NCBI GenBank assembly: GCA_018398765.1
Contig: JAHBMJ010005436.1
Coordinates: forward strand, 1 to 59,154
Origin: Chromera velia
Lineage: Eukaryota; Sar; Chromeraceae
Length of the DNA: 59,154 nt
Direction: 5' to 3'
Shown here piece after piece: positions 34,850 to 46,112 of this stretch. Under the pieces are notes generated by a model. The model was not told the DNA's origin and searched no databases. It worked only from the letters and a program-made list of their open reading frames with translations. The first letter of the stretch is position 1, and each line of letters starts with the position of its first letter. The translations under genes and the position numbers were made by a program.

Positions 34850-35841
34850 GAAGATTATGGACAGAAGCAGATGCGCAGTTGACCGGCTCTCCAATTCAAC
34901 GAGCTTCCGTTTTTGTTCCCCCTCCCCCCCTCGAGTCCTGTGTTTCCTCCCCCCTCCTCTTTTGCCTCCTCGATGCGTAATGATTGAAGAGACACTGGAA
35001 AGCATAGAACGGCAGCGGGACTGGATGCAATAGCTCCTCATCATCTCTCTCTTTGTTTGCTTCTTTTTGTATTCTTCAATTTGTTTCCTTTGTTATCGTT
35101 TTGGCGCGCGCGATGCATGGAATGTCTTGAGAATTGCTCCGGTCCCGAAAGGTCCCCCCTAACTGTCTCGGCGTCCTGTAACGAGTGGCCCCCGATTCGA
35201 TCACATTGTGGGTTTGTTGGGCAAGCAAGATTTTTGCGTTACTCATGGACGCCAAATTAAGAAAGGATGTGAATGTAGACGGACAAGAGGCAGCTGCAGT
35301 GGCTGACGGAAGGGTGTGGGTGGGAACAAGGGAAGCCTTCGCGACTGGATCCCTCTTCTTTAATTCTTCAGTCCAAAAATAGAAAGAAAGAAGCCACTCA
35401 CTCATTGCAAGCCTTTTTTTGATTTTGAATCGGAAAGTGTACACATGCAATGATGATATCACAATCACGAAAAAGACGAAGGGCAAAAACATGTCGTCGA
35501 TGTCGAAGCAGCTAGGTTGAGGAATGAGCGGGGACAGGGACGGCGACTGAGTACCCCTTAGAAATTTATGGAAATCCGGCCGATTTCCCAGAAGAATGGA
35601 AATCTGAGGCAGATTTCCCACGCGAGATTTCCTATTAATTTCCCATAGATTTCCCGAAGAATTTCCAACGATTTCCATATTTTTTTGTGGGGCGAAACGA
35701 TGCCAAACGCATTTTGAAGATCTCCATACTATAGCTCCAAGCCACCTCCATCATAATGATGATCATATTATAAGGCTAATAGTATAATTTATGGTTGATT
35801 TTAGTTTTTTGGAGCTAGTTTACGAGTCTTGAATGACTCTT
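34850..35841. other. Intergenic flank with decayed repeats
   Basis: This is the 3' flank of the kinesin gene. A diverged repeat at 35415-35560 matches 1695-1830 in the same orientation; both could encode a hydrophobic stretch on the minus strand (FVFFVIV against FVLFVIV). A 120-bp stretch at 35562-35685 has inverted ends TATGGAAATC and repeated GATTTCCC strings. Short open frames at 35185-35382 (+) and 35076-35678 (-) are not supported as genes. Confidence 0.5.
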
Positions 35842-37429
35842 CGCATGCCGGGGGCGAGTGGGGTGCTTTTTGCCCCCCTAAAGCGGCGCATTTCCGCAAA
35901 AAACTCGTTCTCATAATTGGTAAGGAGTTACATCTATGGGTCGGCTTCTCTTTTTAGCTGTCAGAATAGTAACTATTCCAGAATAGTAAACTATTCAACA
36001 CTATTCTCTCAAATATTCTTCGACATCTAGGCGATGCACAGTGGTAAAAAAAAAAAAACTCTGAAAACATCTATTCTTTTTTTTTTTTTTAATTTAAAAT
36101 TTTATTGTATACATAAAAAAAAATAAAGGTTAAATGACTAGCTTCAACTAGAGTTTGAATCATATCTAGGATCCCAATTTCACTTTTAGCTTATTAGACG
36201 CTTAAAAGGATTGACCAAAACTAGCTTTGACTAGAACTTCAAAATATATATCGTCCCAGATGTCGTCAAAGAGCCAGTCAAAGAACTTCTCCTCTGTCTG
36301 CTCTTCTGTCGGTATCCATGCATCCATCCTTCTTGTCACTCTTTGCATAGGATAAAAGAGAGCCCCCTTTTCCCTTCGCCCGCCCGCTCACCTTCGTCCC
36401 TGTAATCCCCTTTTGCGATGCTCGCTGCATGCAGTGCCATACACGCAGACTTCATTCATTTTTCAATTAGCATGAATGGTGAAATGACGGACCGGGTCAC
36501 TCCCTCTGTCTCCCTCGTCTCTCACACTCAGTAACACTGTTGGTTCATCACCTAGTCCAACACCCGGCATCCCTCAGAGGAGGGAAGCAAGAAGGACATC
36601 AGATGTGTCTGAGAGAACCACCACAGACGTATGTGTATGTGTGTGCGTCTTTGTGTCTGTGTCTATCTAACTGACAGCGTCCCTGGGATGTAAAGCTTCG
36701 ACACTAGTAGAGACAAACGTACAATAACAACTAGGACTAGAACTAGGGTTAAAACTAGGGTTGAAAGATGTTTAAAACTTTGAGTTGAGTAAAAAGTTTG
36801 CGAGGAAGTTAGTATAAAAGTACTTCTAAAAGGTGCTCCTCTAGGTGCTTCTAGAGGTGCTCTAGGAAATCCTTCGTAGAAAAAAAGAAAAAAAAAAATC
36901 TGGAAAGGTCTATTTTTTTTTTTTTTACCACTGTGCGTCGCCTAGTTCGACGTTTTAAATTCTTTATACTGTGAATAGTTTACTATTCATGAATAGCGTA
37001 CTGTTCTAATTCCTTGTCTTAAAATAGTTTGAATAGTGTACTATTTACACTGTTAGCCGACCTATAGATGTAGAAGCTGAAACTTTGTATAAGACGACGT
37101 TGTAACGATAGAAAAAGAACTATGGAACAGATTTAATTTTTATATCATTTCTAGAAACATGGGGTCATTTTTTAATGGTTTTCAACAGTAAGAAAAATGG
37201 TATGAAACTTATAAAATTTATATGGCAGCCTATATGTTTCTAGAAATAATATAAAAAATCTGTTCCATAGTTCTTTTTCTATCGTTACAACGTCTTTTTA
37301 TACAAAGACTGTGACAAAGTTTCAGCTTCTAACTCCTTACCAATTATGAAAACGAGTTTTTTGCGGAAAAGCCCCGGTCTCTTGTGTAGAGGGGGAGGCA
37401 AAAAGCATCCCACTCGCCCCCGGCATGCG
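35842..37429. mobile_element. Large TIR element with captured GC-richer core and a nested MITE
   Basis: The left end (CGCATGCCGGGGGCGAGTGG, 35842) and the right end (complement at 37410-37429) are inverted. Inversion continues inward through TTTTTGCC, AAAAACTCGTTCTCATAATT, TAAGGAGTTACATCTATGGG, the ACTATTC blocks and CGCCTAG/CACTGTG next to A/T runs (about 36050 and 36920). The right arm is interrupted by a separate MITE (37073-37329). The middle (36240-36680) is GC-richer and unlike the AT-rich arms, as in elements that have captured host DNA. No transposase frame is seen. A target-site duplication is not clear. Confidence 0.7.
37073..37329. mobile_element. Nested foldback MITE with TA target duplication
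   Basis: Ends GAAGCTGAAACTTTG and complement; the inverted similarity extends across nearly the whole 257 bp (for example AGAAAAAGAACTATGGAACAG against its complement near 37265). It is flanked by TA on both sides (37071-37072 and 37330-37331). The left arm of the host element shows the uninterrupted version of the site (GGAGTTACATC), proving insertion into the right arm. TA duplication fits Tc1/mariner-type mobilisation. Confidence 0.85.
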
Positions 37430-39095
37430 TTCATGTTTTATTCTAATAAGTGATAAGTGATTTTAAATTAGTGGTGCCCTTGAGCACTGTCACTGTTTTC
37501 TAGGCCGTTTTGTCTTATAGAGGTCGCCCCCACAAACAGTAAGGGGGTGTGCCCCATCACTGAGGCTCAGACGACACCCCGTGACCCGCCTGGAATTTCT
37601 TCCAGACCGTTTTTAATCAACCTGTTTGTTGTACATACGTGGTTTCAGCCTTTGCATATGATATTCTTTACACTTTACGTTTCTTTGTTCACCAGAAAAG
37701 GCACGATCGTCGATTCATTATCACTCACATGACAAAATCACAATCAAAAACCCCTTCATAGTTGCTTTTTTGCTGACTTGACAAATGGGATAAAAAAGAG
37801 AATAGATGAACATCAGGAAAGTAAGAGAAACGAGATTGAAAGATTTAGTTTCTTTTATTTGTCTGTCTGTCTGTCTTCCATCCATCTGGGCGGGTCGATT
37901 TTTCTTTGTTCCTTTCTTTTAAAGGAGCGATGGGCTTTGATACTCCTCTCTCTTAATTCTGGTTGGAGTGGACTCCCTGCTTTTTCGATTGCGCACTCAG
38001 TGATTGGCAACTCAATGATAAACAAAGATCTGCTAAAAGAAAGAGATTACAACTGTTCATGCAAGTCCTTAGGCTTTCATACTGAGCTTCCAATTGGTTA
38101 GTTAATTATAATATATTCTCTAGTTAATTATAATATAATTAAATATATTATATATAGTATATTAATTAAAATTAATAGAATTAAATTATTAATACAACTT
38201 AAGAAAAAAATATTTCCGTCTAGATTCCTAAAGTATAACCTAGAGTATAACCTGCATACATTACAATCAGAATTGTAACAATCCAAATAAACTAAACCTA
38301 GGTAAAACCATTAATTTGAAAAGACAAATCTGAGTCGATTATCCGACTAAAAATAATTAGATTTATCGCTAGCTACGTATAAAACAAGTCTCTGGACCTT
38401 TAGCCTCTTCAACACGATTCTAAAAGGAAGTATGTCAGATAAAAAGAAGTCAAATCATTCATTTGATTCAAGCATAAACAATGAAAAGACTTATGGACGC
38501 GTGGTATATAAATTCAATGGTACGGCATGACAGCGGCAGCGCATGCATGTGCGATATATTTGAATATGACGGCGCAACACTGGTGGTACGCATGATCAGG
38601 ACATGCCCTGCAACATGGAAATGGCGGCGCACAATGGCCCAATCCTGACTCCTCCCTCGTACATCAGTCTATAAAAATTGGACTTATGGATGCATGATAC
38701 AAAAACAGCCGCTTGCAACCAACTGAGCATACACGCAGTTTATAATAAAGGTCAATGAAGCTTTAAATTTAAGATGATGATAAAAGCAAAACAGAAAGAA
38801 CGGTGGTATGAGCACATGTGAGTTATTACATATGACACTGTTGACATAACGGAAAGTAGTTTAAGAACAAGTTGTCAAACGATGTAACAAACAAAGCCAT
38901 GCATCTTCACACATGTGATATCCAGACACCCATGTGTACATAGAGGCAGAAAGACAAAGAGAGACTCAAAAAGTCAACTCGAATCTCTTCCTTTCTTCCT
39001 TCCATCATTTCTGTCTCTGAAAACTGGCTGTCCAAAGACTCACTTGTTTGCTCGGTCAGAACTGAAACCCCCCTCCTTTTTCTTTTTAACACCCT
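37430..39095. other. AT-rich intergenic DNA
   Basis: No gene is supported. The section at 38100-38260 is almost pure A/T. Scattered GCATGCATG (38540-38548) occurs in a slightly GC-richer patch. Short open frames near 37778-38101 and 38907-39124 have no protein-like features. Confidence 0.6.
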
Positions 39096-42000
39096 CTAGT
39101 TTGCATAACTATCTGGGGCACTGAAATCAATGCTGTCGGTGTACGCCTTAATGAAGGCGTCTGCATCGAAGTCACCATCCGCTGTCAGGAAGTTTGCCTG
39201 TTCTCTGTAAGTACAGGCACCCCTCCCTCCTCCTCTGACAGTCTGTGGAGGGGCTCTCCCCCCCCCCCTGCTCTGAACTTCTTGTACTATCTGTAGGATT
39301 GCTGACTGTAGTGCCGTCTGGACCATTTTGTATACTTCCTTTTATGTCAGTCTGGGAAGCCTCTCCTCCTCCTGCTGTCCATCGGCTTTCTACCTATCAC
39401 CGGGTCTGCCTGACTGCCTGTAGGAATGGTCTCCGGCTTTCTGACCAGACTGCTGCTTTCTTTGCCCCCCTTTCTGACTTTATCTGAGATCTCTGAGCGT
39501 ACGTCAAGCCATATTTGCCATCTGGGCAAGCTGGCGAACGCTTTTAGTCTCAACGTCCACATTTCCCCCCATCTCTCCTCCTTCTTTACTGTTCTCGAGC
39601 AGCTAATCTAGCAGCTGATCGAGAAACGCATGACTGCCCCCCTGCTTCTCTCCTTATGACCCCCCCTGCTTCTTTGTCTCACTCAAAACAATCTTTAGAA
39701 CTCCTATGTAGACAAAGACAACCCAGTCGAGACGCTTGTGGTGCGCTTCGAGGGTTAGCATCGCCTCAAGAAGAACTTCTTGCTGGTATTCCTAACTGTA
39801 CTTTGGTGCTACTTTGCTGCTCTTAGGCCCAGGGGTGGTCAATGACTCGTCGTCACTGTCAGAAGGCTTTAAGATTGCAGTGACTGTCTTTATCTGTCTT
39901 CAACGGCTTTGTTCGGGCTAGGTTGTGCACTTCGACGGAAACTTTAAGGAGAGACCAGAATTTGAAGCCGGCAATCCAGTCGGAGGGAGGGAGAGAAAAA
40001 TCATCAACTCTCCTTCTTACACAAGCCCTTGCTGAGTCCCCCTCTAAGCTAATTATTGACGACTATGTCCCGATTATGCCTTTTCCGTTCGGTGCCGGTC
40101 CTAAGTGCCTGGAGGCCGTAGCTACAACATCATGCCTGACTCTCTCGCCGCCGGTGCTCTGCCCAGTAAATTTCAGACTCTTGAGACACTCTTCGTTGTG
40201 AGATTGCACCTTCACATTGTGATCGAGGTACAGGAAGGCATCTGTCATTACTCCCCAGATTGGGATATTAAAGAGCGAGAAAACGTCTGTCGGCTGATTT
40301 AGGGTGTACTCCTAAAGCTCACAGACTCCAAGATCATCAGAGCAGGAGTCAGGCAGCAGCAGCCAGCAGATGAGCTCGCGGTGGCCCTGTTGCGAGAGCT
40401 GATGGAAACGTGGGAGAAAAAACATCTCTTCCAGCTCATCAACCGCATTCAGTATAACTGTGTAAGCACTGTGGTTGGTGGAGAGACGGGGAGGGGGGGG
40501 GTCTTGGAGGAGGGAGGAACGTTTTTGCAGCTGTATCTTGCTGGAGGCGTTAGGACCGTCAAGGATGCCATCCGCACTCTATGGGGGGTCAGCGTGGGAG
40601 AACCATAACTCCTCAAAGAGAGATGCACAAACTGAAAGTATAAATACTCTGTTAGGAAGGAAAAGGTTCCCACATCGATCCCTGTAGATGACTCAGAGGA
40701 GACTTCAGTACGATGAGTTAGCCACGGATCGAGACCCAGGATGGGGGGGAAACCCCGTGCAAGCTCTGTGGTCGTGGGGGCCGCTGGAAGAATCGGAGGG
40801 CTTGAGGTCGTCTGGCACTAGGTCTGGGAGCTCTTGACCTTGTCTTCGGGGCTGGAGAGAAGAGAAACAGCAGCTGCAGCAAGACAAAAAGAAGAAAAAG
40901 AAGAAGAAGAAGAAGAAGATGTAGCGGGTGGCTTGCCGTCTGAAGATTGCAGAGCGCTCACTACAACCTCTAGATAACCTCTGGTAGTGTTGGCAGCGGG
41001 AAGGAGGGGACAGAGAAGATGTATGGGGGGGACGAGGGCCCAGAATGTGGTATGTCAGGTCTTCAGAGACCTGGCCGCGAAAGTGCCTTTGGAAGAGGTT
41101 CCTCGAGATGAAGGTAAGGAGGTTCCAGCTGTGATGGTGAAGCCTGCAGGGACCTCCGGGCAGTTTTAGGGGCAGTAGGGGGAGGGGCTGTGATGACACC
41201 AATTACCCTGTGCCGCCTTGTGCCCACTCTGCCAATGTCAATGCACTTGATCTCCTCTAAACCTAAAACAAGTGCATGTGCCACGTTTTGTACTTCTCTG
41301 CACACTCTCCAATTAGAAAAAAGTGTTCGCATTTTTTTTTTTACTAGCCTAAGGGTGAGAAGGGTGAGCACGCTCTGTCTATGAAGATTGAAAGGGTCGC
41401 GTCGGACTTCTCTCACCATAAGGCGAAAATCTATCGGTACAGCACTTTGCTGGACCCTGTTCAGCGAAGAGATTTGGAGGAGGGGCTGCGGAAGCAGCGG
41501 GGGAGGGAAAGGAGAGCACGCCACTTCTTCTGTGATGCTACACATAGCTACACGCAATCAACCCTCGTTCACAGTTCAAGCTGAGCGATTGAGTGAGCAC
41601 TCAATCAATCGCTACGTGTCCGACCTGTCGAATCCCACTCCCCGATCGAACTTTCCACTGCACAGGCAACCCGCCAACAGAAATCGTAAAGCTTATATAT
41701 ACAACGACCCTCAATACAAACAAGTAGTCACACTGTGGCAGAACAATCGGAGAGGGCTCTGAGCTGCTCCTGCTATCATGGCTACGGAGGAGGACCCTCG
41801 AGCTTTCCCGGCTGTAGACTGAGTGGCCTCTGCACGTATGCATGAAGCCCCACCTGTCCTCCAACAGACGATGGAGGTCAACTCGGAGTCATGCCGTCTC
41901 TTCAGTGTATGCTGTGACAAGCATGGTGGGCTACAGTCTCCCTATATATGCTTGACAATGTGCCCTCCTTGTTCTGCTTCGTCTCTGTGCTCCGTAAGGA

Positions 42001-42230
42001 GCCACCGTTAACCTTCACAGAGCGAAGCCTTGTCGATTACGGTGCGAAGGTGCTCTATAGAGAGATCTGGAGAACCGTAGTAGCAGAGCAGAAGCAGGGA
42101 GTCCAGATGCTGTCTGTGGCTATCTAAGTGTCTTTAGAGGTGCTTCATGTCCCCTTTTGATCCTAATGGCAACAGACTCATTCTGAGAGGTGCTGTCAGG
42201 GTACTCGGCCCGGGGATCGAAATGATTTCT
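39096..42230. pseudogene. Decayed coding DNA, origin unknown
   Basis: The region is GC-richer than its flanks and has protein-like stretches broken by stops and frame changes. On the plus strand: NSYVDKDNPVETLVVRFE (39699-39752), HFDGNFKERPEFEAGNPV (about 39928-39981), IIDDYVPIMPFPFGAGPK (about 40051-40104), a frame from 40169 with one internal TAG at 40300 that otherwise runs to 40608, and IERVASDFSHHKAKIYRYST (about 41385-41444). On the minus strand 39096-39326 and 39347-39562 are also open. I do not recognise the family; an old transposon or a decayed spliced gene are both possible. Some AG/GT borders exist, so an active but poorly modelled gene is not excluded. Confidence 0.4.
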
Positions 42231-42697
42231 ATGATATTTCTATCATATTTCTATAAATGTCGATCAGGTCGCTATTATATTTCTATTGATTGATTGATTT
42301 TATCATGTACATATCTATAAGTTATTGTATAGGATATCAAGTATAGGGTACTAGTAGATAATATTATATCTATATAGTCATAGTATTAGATGATGGTGAA
42401 GATATAAAGAAGGTATATGGTGTGATTATGATATAGTCAATGCTCTATCTAAGCTTTGCAGGGTTCAGTATAGCTAGGTTTATCAGTTTTTTATATGTAT
42501 CATTAGGTTTCTTATATAGAACATGTTTTTAAGTACAATACTGCAAGTCGAGCTAGGCTCAACAGTGCCATGCTGGACCACGGTTCATGCTGCAACCTTC
42601 TGCAACCCAAAATATTATTGTAAAGCTAGTCGTAAAGTGATACCAACGAAGTCCAAGTCAATCTATGTTAAGTTGAAGCTTCACGGCCTGTACACAA

Positions 42698-42948
42698 ACC
42701 TCGATTCCTGAACCTAACTGCCAGTCGAAAAAATATAATTAAGATGATCCCTATCTGCGGCATCTTTTTTTGTAAGAGACGGTCAACGCCTGTGGCGTAG
42801 ATGATTAAAACACCGTCCAGATATGCGGCGTTGGCTTTCAAGACACCGTAAATGATCCGTGCCTGCGGCGTGGACTTTCAAGTTTATCCAAAAATGCGGT
42901 TTGAACTTTCAAGTGGTAGTTAAGTTCAGGGAGGTCCTAGGGGAGGTC
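42698..42948. mobile_element. TIR element, inverted copy of the one at 6768
   Basis: Ends carry CCTGAACCTAACTGCCA and the complement of TGGTAGTTAAGTTCAGG. The interior matches the 6768-7000 element read on the opposite strand (CTGCGGCATC, GATGATTAAAACACCGTCC, TTCAAGTGGTAG). A 9-bp flanking repeat with one mismatch is present (TGTACACAA at 42689-42697, TGTGCACAA at 42949-42957). The exact boundaries differ slightly from the first copy. Confidence 0.7.
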
Positions 42949-43202
42949 TGTGCACAAAGCGAGCACAGGTAACGCAAACATGCATACACATGCATATAAT
43001 ACGCACGTCAGCTAGATCGATAGAGCATCTAGTAGAGCATATACAAATGCTAGCATAAATTCAGGACGTCAGACAGAAAGTACTGCATCAAACTCTAGAT
43101 CAAACTGTATTTTAAATAAGCTAGGGCTGCTTGGTCAAGGAGCAAGACTTTATATTGAGTAACATTGAGACTCTTTCTGTCGATGACGCCACGAGATCGA
43201 GA

Positions 43203-43681
43203 CAGTGTTGTTAAGTCTCGGTACTTTCGGTACCTTGGTACCAGAGGGGGGGTCGGTATCGGATTTCGGATCGGATCTTTCGGTACCGAGCTAAATGACT
43301 CTCAAACTTAAAAATCACATGTAGTCTGATGTTAGAATATCATTTGAACACACTTCATAAAACAAAATAAACAAAATACAATGATAAATTAAAATTAAGA
43401 AAGTCTTTTCTAGCTTTTTTGATTGTTCCGCGACTTCTGTCTTCTAGAACGGTCTATGGATTGAGGCATAAAACCCAAAAGTTCATGTTAGTCATCTTTG
43501 AGCATTCCAGTGTCCTAACAGCATATAAACAGTCTGTAAAGAGTTCTGAAAACCTGTTTAGAATATATAAAAAAGCCGGTACCGAAAGTACTGAAAAAGT
43601 ATCGAAAGTACCGAAAAATTTCGGATCGGGGGGTCGGTATCGGATTTCGGTACTTAGGTTTGTCGGGACTTAACAACTCTG
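43203..43681. mobile_element. hAT-like non-autonomous element with 8-bp target duplication
   Basis: The ends are CAGTGTTGTTAAGTC and the complement of GACTTAACAACTCTG, flanked by the exact direct repeat GATCGAGA (43195-43202 and 43682-43689). Subterminal GGTACCGAAAGTACCG-type inverted strings repeat at both ends. Length is 479 bp, with no transposase. CAG-type ends with an 8-bp duplication are typical of hAT elements. Confidence 0.9.
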
Positions 43682-44315
43682 GATCGAGATCATATAGAGG
43701 TGAAGCTATATAGCCTATAGCACTGAGTCGCTCTGATGCTTACTAGCTGTTGCTTCACGATCATTATATGATAATCCTGTGCTCTTCCATTCTATACGTA
43801 CGACTGAATGAATAAATGAATTGAGGCAGGCAGTTAAAGCTGCTAAGCATACCACGTAACTTCAGGCATAGTGGCATATTCTGGCTAGTACTTTGACCAA
43901 CTGACAGTAGCAACTCAGCCGCAACTGCGGGGTATGACATGCAACCGTGACGTTTATTGGTTTGCAATCAAAATGAGTAAAAAGAGACAACTCAGACAAG
44001 TCTGATCAGAGTATAGCACTTAAAGATCCGAAGCACATTGCTTTTTACAGTTTTGTATGCTAGTTTGCATGTACAGAATGATTATGTGTATTGATAGTTA
44101 CATTTTTTTTTCATATTCCGTTAATCAAAAAATATGTTTGTTTCTACTAACTTTTTAAATATTGTTGCTTAATTCATATTCTTATTTATTTGTTGATTCA
44201 CTCACCTGTGATTAATTTCTTTTATAAATTTCTATGACAGTTTATAAGATCGCAGTGTTCATTTTCTGCAATACAATACAATACAATTTTTATATATTTC
44301 GCAACTTGAACGTCT

Positions 44316-45181
44316 TCAGTCGTCATCGTCGTCTAAATCAAGTTCTCGTAAAATATTATCTGCCAGCTTTTCGCTGACTTTCGCTTTCTGCTTGACTGGT
44401 GTCGGTGGCTTCGGTGCCTTCGGTTTCGGTGGCGCATCTCCCAACTGCATGTCGGGCATGGTCAAAGCCCCCTCCTCCGTTTCCTCCTCCTCTTCGTTTC
44501 CCCCTCGCGCGAACCTCTGTGCCATCTGTTCCTTCATCTGGTTGAACTGCACGCAGCAACACATTCCAGGCAGCCAGGTATGTAAGCAAGGGGACGGATC
44601 TAGGATGGGACAAGCGTACAGGGAAACCGACCAAGCGAGACAAGGCGATAAAGAGACTGTCAAGAAAGTCAAGCTCGGGAAGCAACCTGAGGGATTATCG
44701 ATACAGGTAGAAGATTTGCAAAAGAGAGACAGGCCGGGAGAAGATAGGACTCAAGAAAGAAAGAAAGCCAGGAAGAAAGAAGAGAGGAAATAATGAAGCA
44801 AAACAGCACTGAAGCAAGCAAGTGTGGAAGCAATCCATGAAACGAGCAGCGAGGTGGGGGAAGGCGAAAACAAAAGGGGGAAGACGCAATATGAGAAATA
44901 CAGGAGAAAAAAAACACTAGTACAATAAAGAGAAGACTGGGAAAGCATACAGCTACCGTTGCAACCCGTTCCCTTCCCCTCTTCACAATGCCTCTTCCCT
45001 CTTCAGACAAAAAACTCCGGAGTGTCTGGCTGACCTCCATCTTAGTCATTTCTTGCATGAGCCTCTGCACTTCCTTCTCCTTCTCCATGCTTTCACGCAT
45101 CGACTTCTCCAGCGCCTTCTCGTATTGCGCCGCAATCTCTTTATCGTACCTGCAAACATACAAACGCATGCGTACCCAGAG

Positions 45182-45218
<37 letters not shown>

Positions 45219-45846
45219 CACACACACACACACACACGCACAGAGAGAGAGAGAGAGAGAGAGAGCGGGGGGGATAGGGGAAGAGTGTGAGCACAGAGGA
45301 AAAGTCAGAGTGGGTAAGGCGAAGAGAGGAGAGAAGAGGATCACGCAGACACATGCTTACATCGTGACACATATATGCACACACACATGCACACGCATGT
45401 AGCCACAGGGGTAGATGGGCTCTCTCACGAGCACGTGCATTTTCTCCAGGCGCATATGGGCGCACGGACGGACGGACGAACAACCAGACACCACAAACAT
45501 TTCTATCCATCCTATCGACAATGCTACCGTGTTCCTCTCTCTCCCTCTCTGCCGTGTCAACGGTGTTGGCTGGCTTCTGTTTCTGTCTCTGGACTCCCTC
45601 CCTCCCCTGGCCGCGCTTGTTCGTCAGAAGAGACATGCGCCAACCTGCTTATCGTTCTGTTGAGACATCGGGGACGTCGATGGAGTCTCACCTTCTTCCC
45701 ATCCTCCTTTCCTTCAACCAGTCTTTCTTCCATTCATTCATTTATCCACCTATTTTTCCTGCCGTTTTTTTCTTCTTTCTTCCTTCCGTAATCCCCCCCA
45801 TATCTCCTTCTTTCCTCTTTTTTTTGTTTCTGTTTCTCTCAATTTT

Positions 45847-45886
<40 letters not shown>

Positions 45887-46067
45887 TCCTTTTTCTTCTC
45901 TCTCTGTCTCTCTGCCTGCCGGCTGCCTGCCTGCCTGCCTGTCTGTCTGTCTGCCTATCTGTCTGTCTGCCTGCCTATCTGTCTGTCTGTCTGTCTGTGT
46001 CTCTCTCTGTGTGTGTGTCTTTATGTCTTTTCCTTTCTTTTTCTTTCTTTTCTCTCCTTTCGTCCTT

Positions 46068-46112
<45 letters not shown>

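Larger units (their letters stand above)
42231..44315. other. AT-rich intergenic DNA with two TIR elements
   Basis: Between the decayed coding DNA and the FtsY gene lie AT-rich sequence, the element at 42698-42948 and the hAT-like element at 43203-43681. The stretch at 43690-44315 holds no gene and should include the 3' UTR of the minus-strand FtsY gene. Confidence 0.6.
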
